Positions 46,006 to 54,772 of a DNA stretch of 64,000 nt are shown piece by piece. The stretch comes from Kiloniella majae (GTDB lineage: Bacteria > Pseudomonadota > Alphaproteobacteria > Kiloniellales > Kiloniellaceae). The stretch's first letter is position 1. Every line of letters starts with the position of its first letter. A model generated the notes under the pieces. It was given only the letters and a program-made list of their open reading frames with translations. It made no database searches and was not told the origin of the DNA. Made by a program: the position numbers and the translations under genes. The stretch covers positions 558,001 to 622,000 of the forward strand of contig NZ_MTSZ01000001.1 in assembly GCF_002118315.1 (NCBI RefSeq). Direction: 5' to 3'.

Positions 46006-47318
46006 CCGATAACAATACCATCTCGAGAAAAAGCCTGTTCCAATATAGCTTTCTGGCAATTCCGCTGGCCTTTGCCGGATTGCCACTCTATATCCACGTG
46101 CCGGATTTTTATGCCACAACAATGGGGCTTTCTTTATCCGGGATTGGTATTGTCATTATTCTTGTACGGGTTTTTGACGCTGTTCAAGACCCCTTGATCG
46201 GTGTCTTTTCCGATCTCTACAACGACAAGCGACCTTTAATCATATTCATCGCCAGCCTTCTTATGGCGCTTGGATTTTTCATGCTCTTTCATCCTCAAAA
46301 AAGCATGGGGCTAGCAGGTTTGGCAATAAGTCTGGTTCTCGCGACAACCGCCTATAGTATTATGATCATCAACCTTAATGCTTTGGGCAGTACCTGGAGC
46401 CAGAACGGGGTTCAAAAAAACCGTATTACTTCATGGCGGGAAGCTTTTGGATTGATCGGTCTGATTATTGCCGCAGTTCTTCCGGGAATTATCACCTTTA
46501 ATGAATATTCCTATGTGTTGATCCTCTTTCTTGTTCTCGGGTTTTCGGTTTTTATAATCTGGAATAAAGAGCACAAAAAGTATGATGCCCTTGTAAACTT
46601 GCGGAACAGAAACAACAAAGAATCAATCAACCTGAACGAATTGCTTCTGCCATCCAACAAATGGTTCTTCGGGATTTATTTTATCAGCACGTTGGCCTCT
46701 GCTATTCCCGCGGTTCTCATGGTTTTCTTCACACGGGATCTGTTGGGAGCAGAACAGTACACAGGTGCTTTTCTGCTGGTCTATTTTCTGTCCGGTGCTT
46801 GCGGTATGTCGGTTTGGTTGACCATCGCCAAACGATCCTCAAAGCTTTTTTCCTGGGCAATTGCCATGCTGCTTGCCGCCACAACTTTTGTCTGGGCCTT
46901 TTTCTTACAACCCGATGATATCTGGCAATTTGCAGTAATCTGCATTCTTTCCGGAATTGCCCTTGGCGGTGAACTATCACTTCCTCCTGCAATTCTGTCA
47001 GAACTAATCGACGCACAGGATAAAACGCGAAATACATCCTTTCTGTTTTCCATCCTTGCTTTCCTGTCTAAAACGGCGCTGGCCCTGGGCAGTGGTATTG
47101 CCTTCCTGATATTGGGAGCGACATCTTTTTCACCAGCAACACAAAATGATAGCGAGGCACTTTTGGCCCTCAGTTTCACCTATGCACTGGCCCCCTGCAT
47201 CATCAAAGTATGTGCAGCTTTGGGGCTTCTTTCGTGGATTCGAAAATTAAAACAAAGGGAAGATCATGCGTATTCTTCTGGTTCTAACTCTTCTTTTGGG
47301 GGGCAGCATGATGCTTAG
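46002..47318 (+). CDS. MFS transporter, GPH (melibiose carrier-like) family
   Basis: A 438-residue transporter with 12 predicted helices. The cytoplasmic motif VRVFDAVQDPLIGVFSDLYNDKR is characteristic of the glycoside-pentoside-hexuronide group. The start overlaps the previous gene by four bases. In lipid-modification operons of this type an MFS protein is common and may move a lipid or its precursor rather than a sugar; this is inference. Its last 53 bases also encode the start of the DUF3833 lipoprotein in another frame. Confidence 0.85.
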   Translation: MTDNNTISRKSLFQYSFLAIPLAFAGLPLYIHVPDFYATTMGLSLSGIGIVIILVRVFDAVQDPLIGVFSDLYNDKRPLIIFIASLLMALGFFMLFHPQKSMGLAGLAISLVLATTAYSIMIINLNALGSTWSQNGVQKNRITSWREAFGLIGLIIAAVLPGIITFNEYSYVLILFLVLGFSVFIIWNKEHKKYDALVNLRNRNNKESINLNELLLPSNKWFFGIYFISTLASAIPAVLMVFFTRDLLGAEQYTGAFLLVYFLSGACGMSVWLTIAKRSSKLFSWAIAMLLAATTFVWAFFLQPDDIWQFAVICILSGIALGGELSLPPAILSELIDAQDKTRNTSFLFSILAFLSKTALALGSGIAFLILGATSFSPATQNDSEALLALSFTYALAPCIIKVCAALGLLSWIRKLKQREDHAYSSGSNSSFGGQHDA

Positions 47319-47805
47319 CGGTTGTTCCGGTCCTTCACTCAAACACTATGAAAATTCCGAACCGACAATGGATTTACAGGAATACTTTACCGGTCCAATC
47401 AAGGCTTGGGGACTGGTACAAAACCGTAAAGGTGAAGTGGTCAGACGCTTTGATGTGGTTATGCACGGATCCTGGGATGGTGATACAGGTACATTGGAAG
47501 AAACCTTTGCCTATTACGACGGCGAAACACAGGACAGAACCTGGACCATTAAACGCCTGGCATCAGGTCGTTACGAAGGGACAGCCGCCGATATCCTGGG
47601 TAAAGCCGATGGTCAGGTTACCGGTAGTGCCATGCGCTGGGCCTATCAAATGGATCTGCCCGTTGGTGACACGACCTACAAAATCACCTTTGACGACTGG
47701 ATGTTTCGAATGAATGACGGCATTCTCATCAATCGGTCCTATCTCAAGAAATTTGGGTTTACGGTTGGCGAACTGACACTCTTCATGCAAAAGCAGGACG
47801 GATGA
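47266..47805 (+). CDS. DUF3833 family lipoprotein
   Basis: A 179-residue lipoprotein: a hydrophobic signal then a lipobox LSGC at about residues 17-20. The mature domain fits DUF3833 (TMDLQEYFTGPIKAWGLVQNRKGEVVRRFDVVMHGSWDGDTGTLEETFAYYDGE). The start lies inside the MFS gene with an AGGGAAG site, giving a 53-base overlap. The stop overlaps the SDR start by four bases. Members of this family recur in the same lipid operon of other bacteria. Confidence 0.88.
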   Translation: MRILLVLTLLLGGSMMLSGCSGPSLKHYENSEPTMDLQEYFTGPIKAWGLVQNRKGEVVRRFDVVMHGSWDGDTGTLEETFAYYDGETQDRTWTIKRLASGRYEGTAADILGKADGQVTGSAMRWAYQMDLPVGDTTYKITFDDWMFRMNDGILINRSYLKKFGFTVGELTLFMQKQDG

Positions 47806-48554
47806 TTAAAAGCTTCAAAGGGGCACATATCTGGATTTTAGGGGCCAGTAGCGGCATAGGACTGGCGCTGGCCCGCGAGCTTTCAGATGCGGGGGCTATT
47901 CTTGCCCTCTCGTCTCGCCGCCGCCCGGAACTGAACGACATTAACGAAGCCTTGGGTGGGCAGCATCTTGTTGTCCCCTGTGATGTCAGTGATGCCGCTT
48001 CCATAGAAGAAGCTTGTAACAAGATCACAAAACACTTCCCCAGGATTGATAGCGCAATCTACATGGCGGGCTATTATAACCCGACCAAATTTGAAGACAT
48101 TGAAATCCAAGAGGTGCGGAAAACCATTGATGTAAATCTAACCGGTGCTTTTGTTTTCAGCACGCATATCCTGAAAGTTCTACGCAAACAGGACAAAGGA
48201 CAAATAGCCCTTTGCGCCAGTGTCGCTGGTTATAGAGGACTGCCCAACGGTCAACCCTACAGCGCGACCAAAGCCGCTATCATCAACATGGCTGAAAGCC
48301 TACGCATAGAGAACAAAAACCCCGCCATCGACATAAAAGTCATCAATCCCGGCTTTGTCCGAACCCCCATGACGGATAAAAATCCGTTCAAAATGCCGAT
48401 GATTATAGAACCTGAAAACGCAGCCAAAGCCATTGCTTCTGGCCTGCAAAGCCGAGCTTTTGAAATTCACTTCCCCAAAAAATTCACTTATTTCCTCAAG
48501 CTTCTTAGAATACTACCGAGCTGGATTTATTTTAGACTGATGAAAGATCAATAA
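47802..48554 (+). CDS. Short-chain dehydrogenase/reductase
   Basis: A 250-residue SDR. Cofactor motif GASSGIGLALARE (TGxxxGIG type), the catalytic YSATKAA (Tyr-x-x-x-Lys), and the serine in CASVAGYRG are all present. Last gene of the lipid operon; translation is coupled to the DUF3833 gene by ATGA. It could reduce or oxidise an acyl or isoprenoid carbonyl. The cofactor is NAD(P)H by family. Confidence 0.92.
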   Translation: MIKSFKGAHIWILGASSGIGLALARELSDAGAILALSSRRRPELNDINEALGGQHLVVPCDVSDAASIEEACNKITKHFPRIDSAIYMAGYYNPTKFEDIEIQEVRKTIDVNLTGAFVFSTHILKVLRKQDKGQIALCASVAGYRGLPNGQPYSATKAAIINMAESLRIENKNPAIDIKVINPGFVRTPMTDKNPFKMPMIIEPENAAKAIASGLQSRAFEIHFPKKFTYFLKLLRILPSWIYFRLMKDQ

Positions 48555-48657
48555 CACGCGTTATCATAAGCTTTGCTGGCGCATAATTTATTTGGACAAG
48601 CTATTTTATTTAGCTAAGTCTTGTATTCCCATAGCCCCTGCAGTTGAGTACAGTCCG

Positions 48658-49161
48658 CTAATCTTTAAAGTCAGATACCCCGGCACCGATATCCATAAAA
48701 TCGCGGCGCATAACCGTTATGTTTTCCAACCTGGCATTATCGGGTATCTGCTCGTCTGTATCCGGTTTAATCTCATTACTCTGACACAAAACGATAGGGT
48801 TCGGGCTCATGTCGTTTTCCAATGGTAACATGAAAACTTCCAAAAACATGCGTCGTCCCGAAGACATCCCATGGTTTGAAACAACCCGCATACCGCAAGG
48901 CTGTTCAACCACAGAAAAGAATGACTGACTGGCCTTTACCTTGCGTTCATCAGCAACATAATCCAGATAGTTTTGCCCGGTAGGGTCAAAACCCATACGC
49001 TCACGCACTGCCGTTCCCGCAAGGCGAAATCGAATAAAATCCTTATTTACCATCTCATAGATAATCAGGCTGGGTAAAATCTGGGGCACTTTTTCTGGAA
49101 AAAAACTACTCCGCAGAGGCAAAACACCCTCACGAGGCAAACTTTGCCAGTAGTCCAACAA
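48658..49161 (-). CDS. PAS_5 domain protein with atypical start
   Basis: About 167-178 residues of PAS_5 type: LLDYWQSLPREGVLPLRSSF, FIRFRLAGTAVRERMGFDPTGQNYLDYVADE and FMLPLENDMSPNPIVLCQSN. The family helix continues upstream as ELFHPRSQALLDYW, but an in-frame TGA at 49198-49200 leaves no ATG. Candidates are the TTG at 49161 or an ATT at 49192-49194 that has GGAG eight bases upstream. I list the shortest TTG form. It is convergent with the SDR gene. Confidence 0.7.
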   Translation of the reverse strand: MLDYWQSLPREGVLPLRSSFFPEKVPQILPSLIIYEMVNKDFIRFRLAGTAVRERMGFDPTGQNYLDYVADERKVKASQSFFSVVEQPCGMRVVSNHGMSSGRRMFLEVFMLPLENDMSPNPIVLCQSNEIKPDTDEQIPDNARLENITVMRRDFMDIGAGVSDFKD

Positions 49162-49433
49162 CGCCTGACTACGGGGATGAAAAAGTTCAATAATTGCTCA
49201 AACTCCACACTGTCACACAAACAGTTTGATTGTACTATTTCATATAATAGCATTCATTCTTGAGGAAAAAGGTAAAAATTCAACGAATATACAAACTTTT
49301 ATTTCAATCCTTTAGGAAAGCACCTTACTAATTCCTCAGAAAATTTCACTTCAATAACACATTGTAAACAAAAGAATTTTCGCATAATATTCTATAATAA
49401 ATTATCCGATCCTGCTTCTAAAATGAGAAATCA

Positions 49434-49985
49434 ATGCCTGTTTACCTAATTCGCCATGGCCAGTCAGAATTCAATGCAACAGCCCGTGACGGAATTGACC
49501 CTCTCATCTATGACGCCCCCTTGACGCCCTTGGGTCAATCACAGGCAGACCGGGCACGAGAAATGATTGCAGATCTCAACATTCAGCATGTTATTTGCTC
49601 TCCCCTTACCCGCGCAGTTCAGACGGCATTACGTATTTTCAAAGAAGATGTGCCAATAACCATCGAGGCCGGACACAGGGAAATGGTCTGTAACAGCTGT
49701 GATGTTGGCCGCCACCCTGATACGCTATCCCGTGACTTTCCAAATCTCTGCTTCGAACACCTTGATGATCACTGGTGGCATAAAGGTCCGGAAAACGAAC
49801 ACGGTGTTCCCCATGAGCCAGAAGATATTTTCAACAAACGTATAGAAGACTTTGCCGCACGTCTGAAAAACACGACTGTGCCCCCACTGGCAACGCGTCC
49901 ACTCGCTATTGTCGGGCATGGGTTGTTCTTTCAGGGCCTGGTCGGACGCCTGATGGATAACTGCGAAATCATAAGATACAAATAG
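49434..49985 (+). CDS. Histidine phosphatase superfamily protein
   Basis: A 183-residue phosphoglycerate-mutase-like protein. The phosphohistidine motif LIRHGQSEFNA is at residues 4-14, the second arginine in CSPLTRAVQTA, and the second histidine in IVGHGLFFQGL. It lacks the extra segments of true glycolytic mutases, so a small phosphatase role is more likely. The conserved CNSCDVGRHPDTL loop recalls a subgroup of uncertain substrate. Monocistronic. Confidence 0.88.
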   Translation: MPVYLIRHGQSEFNATARDGIDPLIYDAPLTPLGQSQADRAREMIADLNIQHVICSPLTRAVQTALRIFKEDVPITIEAGHREMVCNSCDVGRHPDTLSRDFPNLCFEHLDDHWWHKGPENEHGVPHEPEDIFNKRIEDFAARLKNTTVPPLATRPLAIVGHGLFFQGLVGRLMDNCEIIRYK

Positions 49986-50150
49986 TCATGGTAAGGCACT
50001 CAGCCAATCCAGCGCCGAATACCAATCTCTCCCATAAATCCAACATCCGGATAAATAGCTCCGTACAAGCACCTAGTTGATAAATACTTCGGGGCAACTT
50101 GGTTGAGGAAAAGTTTGTCCAGAGATTATCTTTCCCGTAAAAACATTCGA

Positions 50151-51131
50151 CTATTGTTTTAACTGCGATAGCGTCGTGATTTCGGCCTTAAAACTCTCCG
50201 CAATTGCCATCAACCAATCCCGAAATGTCTCAACATGTGATAACCCGGTCTTTGCTTTTTCAGTTACAAGGTAATGCGCCCCAATGGGTAGGGCCTCACA
50301 GGCAACAGCTGGCACCAGACTTCCCAACTTCAATTCATTTGAAACATACGCCAGATTAGCAAGGGCTATACCATGCCCCGCCACCGCCGCCTGAATAGCA
50401 GTATCGTCATGTTCAAACTTAAGGGCACGATCCAGCGCAAGTTCGACATCTCCCGATTTGACGGCCCAACTGCGCCAATCTCTCCCTGTGGGTTCGTTAA
50501 AAATCACACGATGATCCTTTAAGTCCTGCAGTAACAACGCTTTCCCACTACTCACTCTTTCTGTTTTACCATTCTTTACAAGTTGCTCTTCCAGATACCC
50601 CGGCAGATATCCCGGTGCGCAAACTGGTAACAACCATTCAGTCATAATCAGCTCGCTGTTTTCAGGTACCCTGCTTGCCTTGTCTGCCGGATCGCCCAAC
50701 TGATAGATAATCGACGCATCAAATCGGCGACTTTGTGCGGTTCCAGGGTAAGTAACGGTTTGCAGACTGATCGGAATATTGGGGTACAAGGCCTCAAACC
50801 CCGATAATCGTGGCATCAACCAACGAATGGCAAAGGACGTTGTTACCGAAAGGGTAAAATTGGACACACCGCCCAGTATTTCATCCGTTACCTGCGCAAT
50901 TTGAAACAATGCCTGATCTGTCACATCATAGAGCTTGCGTCCCTCGTCACTTAATTGGACGCCACGGTGTAATCGCAGGAACAAGGTACATCCCAAATAT
51001 TCTTCCAGTAACTTGATTTGCCGACTGATGGCACCTTCGGTGACACAAAGTTCACGGGCAGCTTCCTTGAAACTTAAGTGAGAAGCCGCTGCGGTAAAGT
51101 GCCTTATGGCAGTCATCGGGGGTAATTTCAT
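50151..51131 (-). CDS. LysR family transcriptional regulator, GcvA-like
   Basis: About 326 residues. Winged helix-turn-helix from MKLPPMTAIRHFTAAASHLSFKEAARELCVTEGAISRQIKLLEEYLG, which is typical of the GcvA/AmpR-like group. I start at ATG 51129-51131 with an AGAGG site; the longer form adds only ten charged residues. It is divergent from the class-V aminotransferase gene across 160 bases, its probable target. Confidence 0.92.
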   Translation of the reverse strand: MKLPPMTAIRHFTAAASHLSFKEAARELCVTEGAISRQIKLLEEYLGCTLFLRLHRGVQLSDEGRKLYDVTDQALFQIAQVTDEILGGVSNFTLSVTTSFAIRWLMPRLSGFEALYPNIPISLQTVTYPGTAQSRRFDASIIYQLGDPADKASRVPENSELIMTEWLLPVCAPGYLPGYLEEQLVKNGKTERVSSGKALLLQDLKDHRVIFNEPTGRDWRSWAVKSGDVELALDRALKFEHDDTAIQAAVAGHGIALANLAYVSNELKLGSLVPAVACEALPIGAHYLVTEKAKTGLSHVETFRDWLMAIAESFKAEITTLSQLKQ

Positions 51132-51291
51132 TGCAGCCTCTTTGCCCTTACCTATCTTCATTCATAAACTCAATTAAGCAGACAACTTGATTTTTTGTAA
51201 AGCCATACTGATTTTAAATCGTTTGAGAAGATACCAGTATTTCGTATTCTTTTTTGCAGAACAAATACCTTTTTCAGAGAAAGTAAATGAA

Positions 51292-52485
51292 ATGCCCAAA
51301 GATATTAAAAGTGATCTGGAAAGAATTTTTGCTGATACTCCCGGAAAAAAAAGCTGTATTCACCTGAATAATTGTGGATCATCCCTAATGCCTAAAAGTG
51401 TTCTACAAAGTCAGGTTGATCATCTTGAACTAGAAGCAGCGATCGGTGGATATGAAGCTGCAAACAAAAAACATGATGCCATTGAAGCCGTTTATGATTC
51501 TGTCGCTCGCTTGATAAATTGTCACAGAGACGAAGTTGCCGTTGTCGAAAACGCAACAGTGGGCTGGGCCATGGCCTTTTATGCTATTCCCTTTCAGGCT
51601 GGCGACCGTATTCTGACCGTCGAAGCGGAATATGCCTCTAACTACGTGGCCTATCTGCAAATTGCCAAAGAGAAAAATGTATTCGTCGAAGTAATCCCCA
51701 GCGATGAAAATGGCGTCATTTCTCTTGAAACATTGGAAGAAATGATTGACGACCGCGTCCGGGTTATTTCTGTCACCCACGTTCCAACAAATTCCGGTCT
51801 GGTGAACCCCGTCGAAGAAATCGGCATAATTGCCCGTAAACATAACATTCTCTACGTCGTTGATGCCTGCCAATCTGCAGGGCAAATGCCGCTGGATGTC
51901 GAAAAAATTCAATGCGATGTTCTCTCTGCCACCGCCCGCAAATTTTTACGTGGCCCCCGTGGCGTCGGTTTTGTTTATGTCAGATCATCTGTCATTGAAC
52001 ATCTACACCCGCCCATGATTGATTTGCTTTCGGCCACCTGGGTCAGCGAGAACGAGTATGTGTTAAGATCTGACGCACGGCGGTTCGAAAACTGGGAAAA
52101 CAACTATGCGGCCAAACTGGGCATGGGGGCTTGCATCGACTATGCACTTGAAATCGGGCTGGAAAACATTCAAGCCAGAATAAACGAACTGGCAAACTAT
52201 CTACGGGATAACTTACGGGCCATCGACGGTGTAAATCTGCATACCCTGTGCCCCAAGCAATGTGGTATTGTTACCTTCTCTATTAGCGGCAAAGAGTCTG
52301 CAGATGCTGTACAAACGATCCTGCAAAAGGGCGTGAATGTCAGCACATCATCACCGTCCAGCACATTACTGGATGCCACCAAAAACAATCTGCCTGTTCT
52401 AATCCGTTCGTCCGTGCACTATTACAACGATCATCAGGAACTCGACACGTTTATCAGTATCATCCACGAAATTGCCAAAGAATAA
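51292..52485 (+). CDS. Class V aminotransferase family PLP enzyme
   Basis: A 397-residue fold-type I PLP enzyme. It shows the HLNNCGSSLMPKSV start, VISVTHVPTNSGLVNPVEEIG, VDACQSAGQMPLDVEKIQCDVLSATARKFLRGPRG with the Schiff-base lysine in ARKF, and a C-terminal small domain. Relatives include cysteine desulfurases, isopenicillin-N-epimerase-like and ergothioneine/egtE-like lyases; the exact reaction is open. Start ATG 51292. The divergent LysR gene is its likely regulator. Confidence 0.85.
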   Translation: MPKDIKSDLERIFADTPGKKSCIHLNNCGSSLMPKSVLQSQVDHLELEAAIGGYEAANKKHDAIEAVYDSVARLINCHRDEVAVVENATVGWAMAFYAIPFQAGDRILTVEAEYASNYVAYLQIAKEKNVFVEVIPSDENGVISLETLEEMIDDRVRVISVTHVPTNSGLVNPVEEIGIIARKHNILYVVDACQSAGQMPLDVEKIQCDVLSATARKFLRGPRGVGFVYVRSSVIEHLHPPMIDLLSATWVSENEYVLRSDARRFENWENNYAAKLGMGACIDYALEIGLENIQARINELANYLRDNLRAIDGVNLHTLCPKQCGIVTFSISGKESADAVQTILQKGVNVSTSSPSSTLLDATKNNLPVLIRSSVHYYNDHQELDTFISIIHEIAKE

Positions 52486-52546
52486 TAAACTCAACATATC
52501 AAAGATCAGAGAAAAGGAATTAAAAGAGAAGGCATCAAAAACAAAC

Positions 52547-52646
52547 CCAAGCTGCTATTTTTTCACAATAAATTATGCTTCGCACCAAGAGGCTACGTAA
52601 GATCGATCAGAAAGTTGACCTAAAAATACGACAAATAGCAGCTTGG
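52547..52646. repeat. 14-bp inverted repeat bounding a 72-base segment
   Basis: CCAAGCTGCTATTT (52547-52560) is perfectly complementary to AAATAGCAGCTTGG (52633-52646). The right arm lies at the beginning of the leader of the first PAS_5 gene, and part of it (GCTTGGTC) recurs before the third. It could be a short non-autonomous element or a long-range RNA stem. Confidence 0.65.
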
Positions 52647-52716
52647 TCATATTATGTTTAGAATTTATGACATATCCTGATACCTGCTTGTGAAAATTAC
52701 ACGGTGGTGACACTCC

Positions 52717-53244
52717 ATGTTCATTTCCGCGCAATCGGATTTGTCAGAACTCAAAGAATATCCACGCTTACTTGAGAGCTGGTATTGGTATTCCAGTCTT
52801 TGCGAAAAGCTTGGACACCTTCCCTCACGACAAGATATTAACCCGTTGGATATCAAGTTCGCGCTGGGGTATGAAATGCTGGTCGAAAATGATCGCCAGA
52901 ATAAAAACCCGCGCGTTCGATTGGTTGGCATTGTTGCAGAAGAATTCATGGGCCTGCCTGTCAGTGCTACAGGGAAAACCTATGATACCTTTCTCACGGA
53001 CGAGAGTAGGGTCGCCGCCTGCGGTAAACTTACGGAAGCACTCGATGAAGGAAAGCCTTTGTTCGGAACAACAACATACGTCCGCAAAGATGGACGAACT
53101 CTGGGTTACGCCAGATTAATTTGTCCTCTTCACTCACAAAACAATGAACCGGAAATGGTATTCATCATCTTCCAGGCCTTTACAGAAAACGAAGACCGCG
53201 AAACTGGCGCAAAAAAAGAAGAGGCCATGAAACGCTGGCTTTAA
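52717..53244 (+). CDS. PAS_5 domain protein, tandem copy 1
   Basis: A 175-residue PAS_5 protein, MFISAQSDLSELKEYPRLLESW at the start and KKEEAMKRWL at the end. The core pattern (LPSRQDINPLDIKFALGYEMLVENDRQNKNPRVRLVG) is the PAS_5 entry. It has no output domain. It is nearly gap-free alignable to the two following genes. The ATG is preceded by a conserved GGTGGTGACA leader. The ligand and role are unknown; a sensory or motility link is the usual guess for this group. Confidence 0.85.
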   Translation: MFISAQSDLSELKEYPRLLESWYWYSSLCEKLGHLPSRQDINPLDIKFALGYEMLVENDRQNKNPRVRLVGIVAEEFMGLPVSATGKTYDTFLTDESRVAACGKLTEALDEGKPLFGTTTYVRKDGRTLGYARLICPLHSQNNEPEMVFIIFQAFTENEDRETGAKKEEAMKRWL

Positions 53245-53385
53245 TTCGATCGATTTAAACCACCTATTTCATTATGAGATAAACGGCCGTCTGATCGTAT
53301 TGCGTTTAGAATCGTCATATAATATTTAGAATTTATAACATATCCTGATACCTGATTGTAGAAATTACAGAGTAGGTGACACTAC

Positions 53386-53913
53386 ATGTTCCTTTCCGCG
53401 CAATCGGATTTGTCTGTACTCAAAGAATATCCACGTTTGCTGAAAAGCTGGTATTGGTATTCCGGGCTTTGTGAAAAACTGGGGCGGTTACCTTCCCGCC
53501 GGGATATAGACCCCATAGATGTCAAGTTTGCTCTGGGGTATGAGATGCTGATCGAAACAGATCGCAAGAATATGAATCCAAGGGTAAGACTAATCGGAAC
53601 AATTACCGAGGAATTCACGGGTCTCCCGCACAGTGCAACCGGCAAGACCTACGACGCCTTTCTATCAGACGAGAGCCGTATAAAGGCCTGCAATTATCTT
53701 ATAACAGCACTTGACCAAGGACAGCCCCTTTTTGGCATTGCAAGGTACGCACGAACGAATGGACAGACCTTTAGTTTCGCTAGGATAATATATCCGCTCT
53801 CCCCCCTTGAGAATGAGCCGGAAATGACTTTTGCCATCCTAGAAAAATTTAAGGAGAATGACGACAGAGAAGCGGGCGCCCAAAAAGAAGAATTCATGAA
53901 ACGCTGGCTTTAA
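53386..53913 (+). CDS. PAS_5 domain protein, tandem copy 2
   Basis: A 175-residue paralogue of the neighbour on each side, same length without gaps. It differs most in the C-terminal half (KFKENDDREAGAQ, YARTNGQTFSFARII). A conserved leader with the block TTTAGAATTTATAAC and a GTAGGTGACA site precedes the ATG. It is the most divergent in the ligand-pocket region by eye, so it may sense something different. Confidence 0.85.
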   Translation: MFLSAQSDLSVLKEYPRLLKSWYWYSGLCEKLGRLPSRRDIDPIDVKFALGYEMLIETDRKNMNPRVRLIGTITEEFTGLPHSATGKTYDAFLSDESRIKACNYLITALDQGQPLFGIARYARTNGQTFSFARIIYPLSPLENEPEMTFAILEKFKENDDREAGAQKEEFMKRWL

Positions 53914-54031
53914 TTTAATCGAAAAATCACGCAACTAATTATTTGATAATAAGCCGCTTGGTCATATTCTGTTTAGGATTTATATCTTATCCTGATAGCT
54001 GTTTATAATAATTACATCGTGGTGACAGTAC

Positions 54032-54559
54032 ATGTTCCTTTCTGCGCAATCGGACTTTTCAGAACTAGAAGAATACCCCCGCTTGCTGCAAAGCTGGCAC
54101 TGGTATTCTGAACTTTGTGAGAAACTGGGACGGTTACCTTCCCGCCAGGATATAAATCCCGCCGATATTAAATTTGCCCTAGGCTATGAAATGCTGGTCG
54201 AAAATGACCGCGAAAATAAAAACCCGCGCGTTCGTCTGGTTGGTATTGTTGCAGAAGAATTTATGGACCTGTCTGTCAGTGGTACAGGTAAAACATATGA
54301 CGCTTTTCTAGATGACCCCAGCAGAATTAATGTCTGTGATGAAGTGACTAGAGCACTGGACCAAGGACAACCATTGTTCGGGATAATGACCTGCACCCGC
54401 AAGGATGGGCGCTCTTTTCACTATGCACGCATTATCTGTCCCCTTCAAAAACTGGAAAACGAACCCGAAATGGTCTTCATTACCTTCCAGTCCTTCACAG
54501 AAAACGAAGGTCCCCAATCAGGCACACAAAAAGAAGAAGCCGTGAAGCGTTGGCTATAA
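54032..54559 (+). CDS. PAS_5 domain protein, tandem copy 3
   Basis: A 175-residue paralogue, gap-free with the other two. It shares with copy 1 the segment DIKFALGYEMLVEND and with copy 2 the segment LDQGQPLFGI, so it looks like a mosaic or an intermediate. The leader repeats the TTTAGGATTTAT and GGTGGTGACA blocks. It completes a three-gene tandem array; each gene has its own leader and probably its own promoter. Confidence 0.85.
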   Translation: MFLSAQSDFSELEEYPRLLQSWHWYSELCEKLGRLPSRQDINPADIKFALGYEMLVENDRENKNPRVRLVGIVAEEFMDLSVSGTGKTYDAFLDDPSRINVCDEVTRALDQGQPLFGIMTCTRKDGRSFHYARIICPLQKLENEPEMVFITFQSFTENEGPQSGTQKEEAVKRWL

Positions 54560-54772
54560 AGGTTACTCAGGGGAGTATGTTTACTAAATACCTATTATGA
54601 GTACATGGATACATTTTTCTGAATAACCTTCAAGTTAACTGTCTAAAAGGTTCAACTCGAAATTATATAAAACTCAGAAAATCCAACAAGAAAAACATAT
54701 CGCTATCCCTTCCGCAGAATATAGAAAATCACAAGAACGATGTCTTCTACAGCCTATTTATAGATCCAAACC

